A DNA stretch of 64,000 nucleotides, from assembly GCF_010667685.1 (NCBI RefSeq), contig NZ_WHZW01000010.1, positions 53,037 to 117,036 of the forward strand, written 5' to 3'. Made by a program: the position numbers and the translations under genes. Positions 1-8,237 of this stretch are shown piece by piece. The number at the start of each line of letters is the position of its first letter. The first letter of the stretch is position 1. A model generated the notes under the pieces. It ran no database searches and had not been told where the DNA came from. It was given only the letters and a program-made list of their open reading frames with translations. The stretch comes from Bifidobacterium aerophilum. GTDB lineage: Bacteria > Actinomycetota > Actinomycetes > Actinomycetales > Bifidobacteriaceae.

Positions 1-1
1 G

Positions 2-634
2 AAAATCGCCGGCGACTACCGCCCTGTCTACGACATCATTCTCATGGATATCGAGATGCCCGGTATGGACGGCATCACCGCCGCAAAGGAAATCCGCAGA
101 ATCGATGCCGACGTCGTCATCATCTTCATCACCAGTATGGCGAAATACGCGATCACGGGCTATACCGTGCAGGCGAGGGCGTATGTGCTCAAACCCATCA
201 ACTATTACGGGCTGTCATTGGAACTGCAAGGCGCCATCAACGCGGTCAACCGCAACCGCAGCCAACACGGAAGGTCGCTGCTGTTGCAGACGGGCGGCAG
301 CGTCACGAAGGTCGCGCTGACCGACATCACGTATCTGGAAAGCCGCCGCCATGACCTGTTCATTCACACGACCGACGGCGTGCTGCGGGTCCGCGGATCG
401 CTGAAGACGATGGAAGGCGAGATCAACGATCCGACGTTCGCCCGGTGCGGCGTGAGTTATGTGGTGAATCTGGCGCATGTCAGCGGCGTGACCGATGCGA
501 AGGAGGCGATCGTCAACGGCGACCGCGTGCCGATCAGCCGGCAGAAGTACAAGGATTTCATGGCCGCGCTGGTGATGTATCTGTCAGGCTCGGCATCGGC
601 CAACCGTACGGTTTCACAGGAGGTTTCACGATGA
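2..634 (+). CDS. LytTR-family response regulator, 5' end outside the window
   Basis: Cytoplasmic response regulator of an AgrA/LytR-type two-component system. The reading frame is open to the left edge, so the start codon lies outside the window and only about 210 residues are present. The phosphoacceptor Asp is residue 16 of the visible part, in the motif ILMDIEMPGMDG, followed by the Lys of YVLKPI that ends a receiver domain. The C-terminal 100 residues fit a LytTR DNA-binding domain (YLESRRHDLFIHT, then RVRGSLKTMEGE and PISRQKY). The stop codon overlaps the start of the sensor kinase gene as ATGA, so the pair is translationally coupled. Target genes cannot be deduced; the nearest candidates are the convergent membrane protein/GH3 pair. 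Confidence 0.9.
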   Translation, partial: KIAGDYRPVYDIILMDIEMPGMDGITAAKEIRRIDADVVIIFITSMAKYAITGYTVQARAYVLKPINYYGLSLELQGAINAVNRNRSQHGRSLLLQTGGSVTKVALTDITYLESRRHDLFIHTTDGVLRVRGSLKTMEGEINDPTFARCGVSYVVNLAHVSGVTDAKEAIVNGDRVPISRQKYKDFMAALVMYLSGSASANRTVSQEVSR

Positions 635-1971
635 TCGACGCATTGACGATGCCCTTCACGCTGCTCTGCGGCATGACGGCCGTCTACGGCCTGGTTCCCG
701 CCCGCGCCCGCACCTCAGCCTTCGCGAACGCCAATCCCGCGATCATTGCCCGATCCGCGACGATCACGATCGCGCTACTCGTCGTCGCGTTTCTCGCCAA
801 ACTCGAATTCGTCAACTTCGACACCAATTCCACCGCGATCGAGGCGCCTCTTTGTCTCCTGCTTCTGGCGACGTTCACGCTGACCGTGCCGCGCATCCGC
901 CCGATGCAGGCCCTCTACGTCGCCGCATGGGCGCAGATCCTTGCCGAAATGGGATTCGAATGCGTCGATCTCGTCACCAACGGACTGTCCGAACCGGCGC
1001 ACGTCGTCTGCCGGACCGTGTTGTCCGTGTTATGCGCGGCCGCATTGTACGCCGCATGCCGACGCTGGCTTGCGCCGCAACTGCAGGTCAACGGATCGTA
1101 TCTCATCGGCCGCCGCAAACTCGCGTTCGTCGTGGCGATCGTCATCCTGTTCCTGCTGCTGTCGAACTATCAGCTGATCTTCCTGCTGATCGGCTCACGC
1201 GGCCATTCGTACATGGTGCCCGCGTTCCGTCTCATGACGGGAACGCTAAGCCTCGCCGCACTGTATCTGCAAAACGATATCGAGAAACGGCAGCAGGCGC
1301 AGCTGGAACTCAACATGGTGCAGCAGCTGTGGCAACGGCAGCAAAGCCAGTACGCAACCGCGAAGGAAAACATCGACATCATCAACCGCAAGTGCCACGA
1401 TCTGAAATACCAGTTGGCCGCGTTCCGCGCGATGCGGGGCGACACGTCGCGCGACGACGCCGAAATCGATCGCAAACTCGGCGAAGTGGAACGGTCGGTG
1501 ATGATCTACGACGCGACCTTCGACACCGGCAACCCCGTGCTCGACGTGGTGCTTACCGAGAAAAGCCTGTATTGCGAGGCTCATCACATCACCATGACGT
1601 GCATGGCGGACGGCAAGGCGCTGGATTTTCTCGACAAGGCCGACGTGTACGCGCTGTTCGGCAACGCGATCGACAATGCGATAGAAAGCGTGGCGAAACA
1701 GCAGGATCCAAACAAGCGTGTGATCCAGGTGTCGGCTTACGCGGACAACGGTTTTCTGATGATCCGTTTCCGCAACTACTGCGATGTGCCGGTCACGATC
1801 GGCGACGACGGTCTGCCGACCACCAGCAAGACGCATGAACCGGGATACCACGGGTACGGTCTGCGTGGGATTCGCTATACGGCCGAGCAGTACGGCGGCA
1901 CGATGGACATTCACATCGAGCCGGAATCGTTCACGTTGCGCGTGATGATCCCCGTACCGACCGGCGCGTGA
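631..1971 (+). CDS. GHKL-family sensor histidine kinase (AgrC-like)
   Basis: Membrane sensor kinase of 446 aa, partner of the overlapping LytTR regulator. The start at 631 is chosen because AGGAGG lies at 617-622 and the ATG overlaps the upstream stop. The N-terminal 210 residues are hydrophobic with several membrane segments, as in AgrC/ComD peptide sensors. A coiled-coil-like QQAQLELNMVQQLWQRQQ stretch leads to the phosphoacceptor His near residue 256 (NRKCHDLKYQ). The ATPase domain follows, with an N box (NAIDNAIES, about 345) and a G box (GYHGYGLRGI, about 404). The usual family ligand is a secreted peptide, but no peptide precursor gene is visible here. A GC-rich hairpin at 2057-2095 probably ends the transcript. 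Confidence 0.9.
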   Translation: MIDALTMPFTLLCGMTAVYGLVPARARTSAFANANPAIIARSATITIALLVVAFLAKLEFVNFDTNSTAIEAPLCLLLLATFTLTVPRIRPMQALYVAAWAQILAEMGFECVDLVTNGLSEPAHVVCRTVLSVLCAAALYAACRRWLAPQLQVNGSYLIGRRKLAFVVAIVILFLLLSNYQLIFLLIGSRGHSYMVPAFRLMTGTLSLAALYLQNDIEKRQQAQLELNMVQQLWQRQQSQYATAKENIDIINRKCHDLKYQLAAFRAMRGDTSRDDAEIDRKLGEVERSVMIYDATFDTGNPVLDVVLTEKSLYCEAHHITMTCMADGKALDFLDKADVYALFGNAIDNAIESVAKQQDPNKRVIQVSAYADNGFLMIRFRNYCDVPVTIGDDGLPTTSKTHEPGYHGYGLRGIRYTAEQYGGTMDIHIEPESFTLRVMIPVPTGA

Positions 1972-2056
1972 CGTTTCTCGTCGTATTTGGCTGCACACGG
2001 CGCGAACGCGTCGGCATGCGCATGCGGTAACGCACGGCGCGCGACATACGACAAAG

Positions 2057-2095
2057 CCGGCGCCGCGGCGGGAACGAGTCCCGTCACGGCGCCGG
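2057..2095. terminator. GC-rich hairpin between convergent genes
   Basis: CCGGCGCCG at 2057-2065 pairs with CGGCGCCGG at 2087-2095, with additional GGGA/TCCC pairing inside. It lies between the sensor kinase and the convergent membrane protein gene and could stop transcription from both sides. There is no long T run on the + side. Confidence 0.5.
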
Positions 2096-2114
2096 TCGGG
2101 GGAGGAGAAGACCG

Positions 2115-2408
2115 TCACTTACCGCCGGTGATCGCCTTGAGCAGCGCGTTCTTGCACATGCACAGCACGAACACCACCGCGCACACGACGAACGCGATCA
2201 GGCTCGGCGTCAGCACCATGTCGTTGGTGCCCGAGGTGAGCACGTAGCCGATGGACCAGCTCAGGATCTGCACGTTAGTGACGGCAAGCCCGTAGACCAC
2301 GGCCGCGAGGATGCCGATCGACGCGCTGGCCACGATCAGCAGCAGCCAGACGAGGTTGATGGCCGGATTGTTCTTCAACGCTTCGTACTTGTTCATCGAG
2401 ACGTTCAT
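2115..2408 (-). CDS. Small two-helix membrane protein, unknown function
   Basis: A 97-aa protein with two hydrophobic helices (about residues 18-41 and 66-86) separated by a short polar loop, and a Lys-rich C-terminus. No family recognised. It starts six bases after the stop of the GH3 gene on the same strand, so it is the second gene of that operon. GGACAAG, overlapping the end of the GH3 gene, can act as ribosome binding site; an in-frame ATG four codons in (MNKYEAL) is an alternative start. The tight linkage to a membrane-anchored GH3 enzyme suggests a partner or chaperone in the membrane, but this is inference from position only. Confidence 0.75.
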   Translation of the reverse strand: MNVSMNKYEALKNNPAINLVWLLLIVASASIGILAAVVYGLAVTNVQILSWSIGYVLTSGTNDMVLTPSLIAFVVCAVVFVLCMCKNALLKAITGGK

Positions 2409-2414
2409 CGTCGA

Positions 2415-5267
2415 TCACTTGTCCTTTCCATTGTCGATGACGGTGATCTTCGTGCGAGGCACGCACCATGCGCGTACAGGCAGCAGCAGGAACGAGGCGA
2501 GCGCAAGCAGGGCGAGTACCACATCGCCGGCGACCCACATCCACTCCCAGTTCACGTCGTACTTGCCGCTGACTTCGGCGGCCTTGCTGTTGGCGTACAC
2601 GTAGAGGATGTTCTTGGCGGCGCGCTGCATCTGTCGGATGCCGTAGTTGCTCTTGAGCGTGATGTCGGTGTAGCCGCAGTTGCCGCTGGCGCGGGTGAGC
2701 ATCATATCGTTGCCGGCCGCGATCGCGTAGTCGGGGAGCATGTAGTAGTCGCCGCCAGGACCGACGCCGTCGGTGATGATCTTGCCCTGGAAGCCCCACT
2801 CGTCACGCGGCAGTTCGTTGACCAGCGCCTTGGTGGCGGAGCTCCACGAGGTGCCGATGCGGGAAAGCTCGGTCATCAGGCCGGTGCACTTCGCCTTCTT
2901 GATGGCCAGCTCGAACGGGCGGGCATAGATCTCGCGCAGGGCCTGCTCGTTGCACCAGTTGGCGGCGCCGTCTCGGTTGGTATCCTGCGTGTTGAGCATG
3001 TAGTGTTTGGCGTACACGTACACGCCTTCGCCCTGCATGCCGCTTACCTCGGCCACGGCGAGCAGGCCGGAGAGGGTCGGGTCTTCGGAGAAGTACTCGA
3101 AGTTACGGCCGCCGAACGGGGAGCGGTGCGTGTTCATGGCCGGCGCGTACAGGCCGACGATGCCCCACGACAACGCTTCCTGAGCGTAGATCTTGCCCAT
3201 CTCCTTGACGAGTTCGTCGTTCCAGGTCATGCCCATGAGCACTTCGGACGCATACGCGTTCATCCTCGTGCCGGAGAAGTTGAAGCCGTTGAGTCCCTGC
3301 GGGCCGTCGATGTCGGTGGTGGCCTTCTTGCCGACGGATTCGATGGCGGAGGTCTGCCAGCCGGCGTTGCCGGTGAGCTCGATGAGTTCGTCGACGCTCA
3401 TCTGCTCGACCAGCTTGTCCCACTGCTCGTCGTCGTAATCGACGCCGGCGAGATCGTCGACCTTGAGACCGTTATCCGCACCGGTTACGGGCGCCTCGGC
3501 GTTCGCGGCATCCTCGTCGGCGGTGTCGAGCACGGTCGAGCCGGGGCCGTTCGCCTCAAGACGCGCCTTGACCTCGGACGGGATCTTGGTCGGGTTGAGA
3601 CGACGTTCGACCTTCGGGAACGTGCCGGACAGGTCGGCGCGCGACAGGTACGTCATGTTGGTTTCGAGCGAGCCGGCATCCTGGAACTCCTGCTGGGAGG
3701 TGGCGGCGACCTTATCGGTCGAGCGCTTGCCGTCATGCTCGTCGTCGTACGTGATCGTCTTGGCGAGATCGTACGTGAACGTCGACTTGTCGTTCTTCAC
3801 GGTGTGCGAATCGGTGCGCAGGGTGAACGTGTACGTGCCCTTGTCCATCACGTACGCGCCGGCGTTCTTGTAGTCGAAGGAAGCCATGTCGTCGAACGTC
3901 ATGGTGAGCTTCACGTCCTGCGATTCGCCCGGCTGCAGCTCGTCGGTTTTGGCGTACGCGCCGAGGTTGACAGCGGACTTTTCGATGCCGCCCTTGACGT
4001 ACGGCGCGCTGTAGTACAGCTGCACCACGTCCTTGCCGGCCACGTCGCCAGTATTGGTGACCTTGACGGTGGCGGTCACGTCGCCGCCCTGGCCGTCGAC
4101 CTGATAGTCCTCGAGCTGCCAGTCGAACGTCGTGTAGCTCAGACCGTAGCCGAACGGATACTGGACGATGCTGTCGTAGTCGCCGAAATCATACGTGGTG
4201 CCGTCGGCGTTCGTGATGACGGCCTTTTCGGCGGCCGCGGTCTCGTACCAGCGGTAGCCGGTGTAGATGTTCTCCTCGAAGTAGAAGTACTTGTCGGACA
4301 TGTTCTGCTCGTAGTCGACGTAGTAGTTGTTGCCCATGTTGTAGTAGGACGGAGCGCTCTTGACGTCGTACGCGTAGGTGTCCACGAGGTGGCCGGACGG
4401 GTTGGTCTTGCCGAGCATCACGTCGGCGACGCCGCGCATGCCGGTGGCGCCCGGGCCGGCGATCTGCAGGGCCGCGTCCACGCCGTCGTCCTCAAGGAAG
4501 CCGAGTTCCATCGCGTGCGAGGAGTTGACGAGCACGATCACATGGTCAAAGGCCTGCTCGACATGCTTCAGCAGATCAAGTTCGGTGTCCTGCAGTTCGA
4601 GATAGCTCTTGCCCTTGTCGCCGCCGACCAGGCCTTCGCCGCTCTGCTCGTCGGTCACGCCCATATCCATCGGCAGGTCGCCGCCTTCGCCGCCGGCGCG
4701 GGAGAACACGACCACGGCCGTATCGCTGAACTGCTTGGCGGAGTCCATCATGTCGTAGACGTCGGTGCATTTGGCGTCGTAGATGTTGTAGTCGCCGCCG
4801 TTGGGCGAGAACACATTCCATGAGGCGCTGTCCTGGGACTTTTCGGTGTAGAAGTTCCACAGGTCTTCGTTGATCTCGAGCCCTTCGGCTTCGAACGACT
4901 CCTTGAGCGTGTCGTTGTAGGATGCGCCGGACGTGGAGCCGGAGCCGGAGCCGCCGTAGACGAGGTTGACGCTGCCGTAGCCGAACACGTTGATCTTGTT
5001 GGAGGTCAATGGCAGGGCGTTGTCGTTGTTCTTGAGCAGGGTGGCGCCTTCGCCGGCGATCTCCTGCGTGATGTCACGGGCGGACTGGTAGATTTTGTCG
5101 TCGCCGCCGTTCTTGATCTGCGCGTTGAGATCAAGGGTGGACGAAATGGTGCCGGAATAGCGGGTGAGGGCCACATTGGCGACGATCATCGCCATGACAA
5201 GGATCGTGGTGAGGATGAGGCCGATCACGCCGAACGACTTCTTGACCGGATGCACGAGCTTCTTCAT
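2415..5267 (-). CDS. Circularly permuted, membrane-anchored GH3 beta-glycosidase
   Basis: A 950-aa glycoside hydrolase family 3 protein with its domains in reversed order. After an N-terminal membrane helix (about residues 9-31) comes the (alpha/beta)6 C-domain (GEGATLLKNNDNALPLT), then a fibronectin III-like domain. The TIM-barrel domain is last (from about residue 620, MSVDELIELTGNAGW). The presumed nucleophile is the Asp near residue 833 (KIITDGVGPGGDY); YAKHYMLN is the KHF-like substrate motif. A second membrane helix lies near the C-terminus. Reversed GH3s are known from Ruminococcus albus and Butyrivibrio. The start at 5267 follows a strong GGGAGGAG. Membrane helices at both ends would hold the catalytic part on one face, probably outside. 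Substrate cannot be read from the sequence. Confidence 0.88.
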   Translation of the reverse strand: MKKLVHPVKKSFGVIGLILTTILVMAMIVANVALTRYSGTISSTLDLNAQIKNGGDDKIYQSARDITQEIAGEGATLLKNNDNALPLTSNKINVFGYGSVNLVYGGSGSGSTSGASYNDTLKESFEAEGLEINEDLWNFYTEKSQDSASWNVFSPNGGDYNIYDAKCTDVYDMMDSAKQFSDTAVVVFSRAGGEGGDLPMDMGVTDEQSGEGLVGGDKGKSYLELQDTELDLLKHVEQAFDHVIVLVNSSHAMELGFLEDDGVDAALQIAGPGATGMRGVADVMLGKTNPSGHLVDTYAYDVKSAPSYYNMGNNYYVDYEQNMSDKYFYFEENIYTGYRWYETAAAEKAVITNADGTTYDFGDYDSIVQYPFGYGLSYTTFDWQLEDYQVDGQGGDVTATVKVTNTGDVAGKDVVQLYYSAPYVKGGIEKSAVNLGAYAKTDELQPGESQDVKLTMTFDDMASFDYKNAGAYVMDKGTYTFTLRTDSHTVKNDKSTFTYDLAKTITYDDEHDGKRSTDKVAATSQQEFQDAGSLETNMTYLSRADLSGTFPKVERRLNPTKIPSEVKARLEANGPGSTVLDTADEDAANAEAPVTGADNGLKVDDLAGVDYDDEQWDKLVEQMSVDELIELTGNAGWQTSAIESVGKKATTDIDGPQGLNGFNFSGTRMNAYASEVLMGMTWNDELVKEMGKIYAQEALSWGIVGLYAPAMNTHRSPFGGRNFEYFSEDPTLSGLLAVAEVSGMQGEGVYVYAKHYMLNTQDTNRDGAANWCNEQALREIYARPFELAIKKAKCTGLMTELSRIGTSWSSATKALVNELPRDEWGFQGKIITDGVGPGGDYYMLPDYAIAAGNDMMLTRASGNCGYTDITLKSNYGIRQMQRAAKNILYVYANSKAAEVSGKYDVNWEWMWVAGDVVLALLALASFLLLPVRAWCVPRTKITVIDNGKDK

Positions 5268-5602
5268 CGCATCTCCTCCCGGTACTCCTGGTGGCTGCAA
5301 CGCATGGCGTTCATGGTGCGTTCTCCTTCTCTGTGATTGAGGATTCACGGCGGCTTCGCCGGTTGATTGCCATTTCACAGGAAAGGCGTCGCACATGCCG
5401 GGCAAACGGCACGGTTGGTCGCGTTCGCGGCACGGTTGGTTACCACGCCGGGCTGTCACCGCGCCGGGCGTCCCCCGATTTTCCGCAAACCGCTCCACTG
5501 ACGGACATGCAGCTGCTTCCGCAACCATTTTTCGACTGTATGTCCGTCAGGGAGGGACGTCGCGCAAGAATGAAAACCGGATGATTGACGGCAATCGTCC
5601 CG
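5268..5602. other. Intergenic stretch with an 11-bp inverted repeat
   Basis: No gene found. CTGACGGACAT (5498-5508) is repeated inverted at 5540-5550 with a 31-base loop. GGCACGGTTGGT occurs twice, at about 5409 and 5430. The inverted repeat may be a terminator for the RhuM gene or a control site for the GH3 gene, whose ribosome binding site is at 5272-5279. Confidence 0.4.
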
Positions 5603-6661
5603 TCACCGTCGATTGGACAGTTCCTCCACAAACCGGTCAAAATCCGACTCCTGCGTATCGTTGAATCTACGGAACTCCGCAACGGCCTTAGCATCAGCCT
5701 GCTTCTTGCTCACCGTGCCCTTGCCCTGCAATGTCGCCCCGCCCGTAAACATGATGTACTGATTGCACAGTTCCACGCATTCGGCCATCGTGGTGGTCTG
5801 ATGGTTGCGCACTCGCAGTTCGGCGGCATCCAGAAAACCGGAGACCAATTGATTGAGATGGCTGAGCTCATCTTCGCTGAGATAGTTCTTGGCAACTGTC
5901 ACGTCTGACGAATGGATGCGTCCTTCCGGCGATCCTTTCCACGTCGTCAGCCCCATGTTCGGCTTGCCGGCATCGGCACGTTCGTTGATGATCTCCGCCG
6001 CGGTATGGCCGCTGACGGCGTAATGGAACCGATTCTGCACGTTCGCGAAGAAATCGCGCGCCTGCTGGCTTTTCGAATCGTAATCCACGCTGATGTCCTG
6101 GAACAGATCAGTGATCTTCTGATAGAACCGTCGTTCGCTGGCGCGAATGTCGCGGATGCGGCGCAGCAGTTCGTCGAAATAGTCCTTGCCGAACGGACGG
6201 CCGTTTCTCAGCATGTCGTCGTTGAGCACGAATCCCTTGATGATGTACTCGCGCAGTGTTTTCGTCGCCCATTGGCGGAAGCGGGTCGCCTTCATGCTGT
6301 TGACGCGGTATCCGACCGCGATGATGGCGTCAAGATTGTAGAACGCCACCGCACGATTGACCTTACGAACGCCCTCCTGCCGAACTATCCGGAAATTCCG
6401 GATAGTTGCCGATTCCTCCAGTTCTTGACTGGAGTATATATTCTTCAGATGTTCGTTCACCGTGCGCACATTGACGTCGAACAGCTCCGCCATCGCCTTC
6501 TGCGTCAGCCAGAACGTCTCGTCTTCGTACCGCACCTGAACCGGCACGTTGCGCCCGTCATCCTGATACAGCACGATGTTCGTCTCGACGGCGTCCGCCC
6601 CAGCCGCGTCACCGCCTTCAGGCACCGTCATCCCGTTCATCCGGTCCGTCATCGTGGTCAT
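5603..6661 (-). CDS. rhuM: RhuM-family protein
   Basis: A 352-aa member of the 'virulence RhuM' family. The conserved N-terminal module reads FWLTQKAMAELFDVNVRTVNEH, then SATIRNFRIVRQEG and YNLDAIIAVGYRVNS. It resembles a winged-helix or Bro-N-like DNA-binding part. A helical middle and a conserved C-terminal block (SEDELSHLNQLVSGFLDAAE) follow. RhuM proteins are common accessory genes often found near mobile or defence genes; their biochemical role is unsettled. The start at 6661 is preferred because GGGAAGGAG ends nine bases before it; an ATG at 6670 is the alternative. The gene overlaps the upstream HTH gene by 44 bases, so the two are probably co-translated. Confidence 0.85.
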   Translation of the reverse strand: MTTMTDRMNGMTVPEGGDAAGADAVETNIVLYQDDGRNVPVQVRYEDETFWLTQKAMAELFDVNVRTVNEHLKNIYSSQELEESATIRNFRIVRQEGVRKVNRAVAFYNLDAIIAVGYRVNSMKATRFRQWATKTLREYIIKGFVLNDDMLRNGRPFGKDYFDELLRRIRDIRASERRFYQKITDLFQDISVDYDSKSQQARDFFANVQNRFHYAVSGHTAAEIINERADAGKPNMGLTTWKGSPEGRIHSSDVTVAKNYLSEDELSHLNQLVSGFLDAAELRVRNHQTTTMAECVELCNQYIMFTGGATLQGKGTVSKKQADAKAVAEFRRFNDTQESDFDRFVEELSNRR

Positions 6662-6944
6662 GGTGATCATCTCCTTCCCAGCGATCATCATCGGTCTCAT
6701 GCTCCAGCTCCCGGAGCACGTCGGCAGCGTCTTTCCCGAAGAAATGGCACAAGGTCACGAACTCCAACAACGTCGGCGTACCGTTTTTCTTGCGTAGAAT
6801 ATCCATGACGCGGTTATGCGTCATGCCGGTACCCGCGCCGATGCGGCGATATGACGGCGTTTCGTCGGCATCCTCACGCAACCGCATGAAATACTCCGCC
6901 GTCAACCGTTCGAGTTCACTCCATTGTCTGCCTTTGACTGCCAT
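6618..6944 (-). CDS. Small XRE-like helix-turn-helix protein with acidic tail
   Basis: A 108-aa protein. Residues about 28-75 (SYRRIGAGTGMTHNRVMDIL, then LLEFVTLCHFFGKDAADVL) fit an XRE/Cro-type helix-turn-helix fold. The last 25 residues are almost only Asp, Glu, His and Arg, and they are encoded where the gene overlaps the start of rhuM in another frame, so the odd composition may be a by-product of the overlap. It is the first gene of a two-gene unit with rhuM, a layout like a regulator with its effector. The ribosome binding site is weak (GGGTGGC). It could autoregulate; AT-rich DNA upstream (6945-6985) would hold the promoter. Confidence 0.75.
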   Translation of the reverse strand: MAVKGRQWSELERLTAEYFMRLREDADETPSYRRIGAGTGMTHNRVMDILRKKNGTPTLLEFVTLCHFFGKDAADVLRELEHETDDDRWEGDDHHDHDDGPDERDDGA

Positions 6945-7083
6945 GTTGCCACCCTATCATCTAGGTTGAATATTCACCCAACAAGCGTGTTGTTCACCCG
7001 CCCCAATGGGCATACGGCCGGAATCGAAGGTTGAATCGGCTGTATATGCGCTGGAAGATGCGGAAAAAGGAAAGGAACCCCGC

Positions 7084-8088
7084 CTATCGCCGCGCGGTGG
7101 ACTCGCGCTCGATGAGCTTGTACCCCACGTTCACGGTCTGCGGGAAATACTCCTCGTCGGGGTGCTCGATGCGGCGCATGAGCAGCGAGACGGCCGTGTT
7201 CGCCATGCCCTTGAAATCCGTGGCGACGGTCGTCAACGACGGCACGGTGTACTGGCCGGACGTGATGCCGTCGAAGCCGATCACCATCACGTCGTCCGGA
7301 ACCTTCACTCCGGCGTCGGCCAGGCCGCGCAGCACGCCGATCGCGATGCCGTCGTTCAGGCAGTACAGTCCGTCGTAGCCTGTCTCGCGCAACGTCTGCG
7401 CGATCGCATGGCCGGTCTCGATGCCGCCGTCGATCGACCATGCGGACTTGATGAAGTCGCGCGTCTCGTCGAACGGCAGTCCGGCGGCCAGGATCGCGGC
7501 CTTCGCGGAATGCATGCGCAGGTCGCGCGAGCCGGGGACGACGTTCGGGTTGCCGGGGTCGCGGTTGTCGCCGACGATGCCGATGCGCGTGCAGCCGCGC
7601 GCGACGAGATGTTCGATGGCCGCGCGGGAGCCTTCCGCGCTCGGTGCGTTCACGGTGTCGATGCCGGTGCCGGTTTCGTAGTTTTCGAGCATGACGGACG
7701 GATGCTCGTGCAGGATGTCGAGCGCGCGCGGCGCGTTGATCGCGATGATGCCGTCCGAGAACGTGTACGACAGATCGTTGCTGCCGTTCAGGTAGCGCGA
7801 CAGTTCGATGAGCATGTGCGAGCCGCGACGGTTGACCTCGTCGGCGACGCACATCGACAGATGGGAGAAGTAGTCGCCTTCGAGACCGGACGTGAGGAAC
7901 GTGATCGTGTCGCTGCGGCCGGAGCGCAGGGATCGGCCGGACAGGTTGGTTTTGTAGCCGAGTTTTTTGGCGGCCTCGCGCACGCGCTGGATGGTTTCGG
8001 GACGCACGTAATCCTTGCCGCGCAACGCGGCGGATGCGGTCGTGGCCGTGACCCCTGCCAGTTTGCCGACATCCTTGAGCGTTGCCAT
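7084..8088 (-). CDS. LacI-family transcriptional repressor (A)
   Basis: A 334-aa LacI/GalR regulator. Its N-terminal helix-turn-helix is MATLKDVGKLAGVTATTASA, followed by the hinge helix (LSGRSLRSGRSDTITFLTSG) and a periplasmic-binding-protein-like sugar sensor domain. It is a close paralogue of the repressor at 15478-16467. The 34 bases before its promoter carry two copies of the half-palindrome CGTTAAGATTG (8122-8150). This is the same word that recurs before symporter and hydrolase genes up to 33.8 kb, so this repressor is the best candidate to bind family A operators and control itself. It lies just downstream of the giant GH2 gene on the same strand, separated by a terminator hairpin. 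Confidence 0.93.
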   Translation of the reverse strand: MATLKDVGKLAGVTATTASAALRGKDYVRPETIQRVREAAKKLGYKTNLSGRSLRSGRSDTITFLTSGLEGDYFSHLSMCVADEVNRRGSHMLIELSRYLNGSNDLSYTFSDGIIAINAPRALDILHEHPSVMLENYETGTGIDTVNAPSAEGSRAAIEHLVARGCTRIGIVGDNRDPGNPNVVPGSRDLRMHSAKAAILAAGLPFDETRDFIKSAWSIDGGIETGHAIAQTLRETGYDGLYCLNDGIAIGVLRGLADAGVKVPDDVMVIGFDGITSGQYTVPSLTTVATDFKGMANTAVSLLMRRIEHPDEEYFPQTVNVGYKLIERESTARR

Positions 8089-8121
8089 GCGATCCCTTTC
8101 TTTCCCTGTGATTACAGCGCT

Positions 8122-8150
8122 TTATCGTTAAGATTGATTCGTTAAGATTG
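8122..8150. promoter_or_regulatory. Family A operator, tandem copies before lacI-A
   Basis: TTATCGTTAAGATTG (8122-8136) and TTCGTTAAGATTG (8138-8150) are tandem copies, 14 bp apart centre to centre, of the family A word found at seven other places in the window. The position just upstream of the repressor start suggests autoregulation. Confidence 0.65.
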
Positions 8151-8151
8151 A

Positions 8152-8197
8152 TTGTAGGCCCGGTATTCGCGGCGACTCGCGGATACCGGGCCTACAA
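8152..8197. terminator. 15-bp perfect hairpin downstream of GH2
   Basis: TTGTAGGCCCGGTAT (8152-8166) pairs perfectly with 8183-8197 around a 16-base loop. It lies 40 bases after the stop of the GH2 gene and before the operators of lacI-A, so it probably separates the two transcripts. Confidence 0.65.
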
Positions 8198-8237
8198 CGA
8201 CGTTTCGCCCCACGACACTTGGGACGGGACCGCCGGA

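Noticed and set aside
3003..4823. Long open frames antisense to GH3, the symporters, SGNH/GH115 and the pilin
   Set aside because: Same cause: GC-rich third positions. No ribosome binding sites and no recognisable domains.
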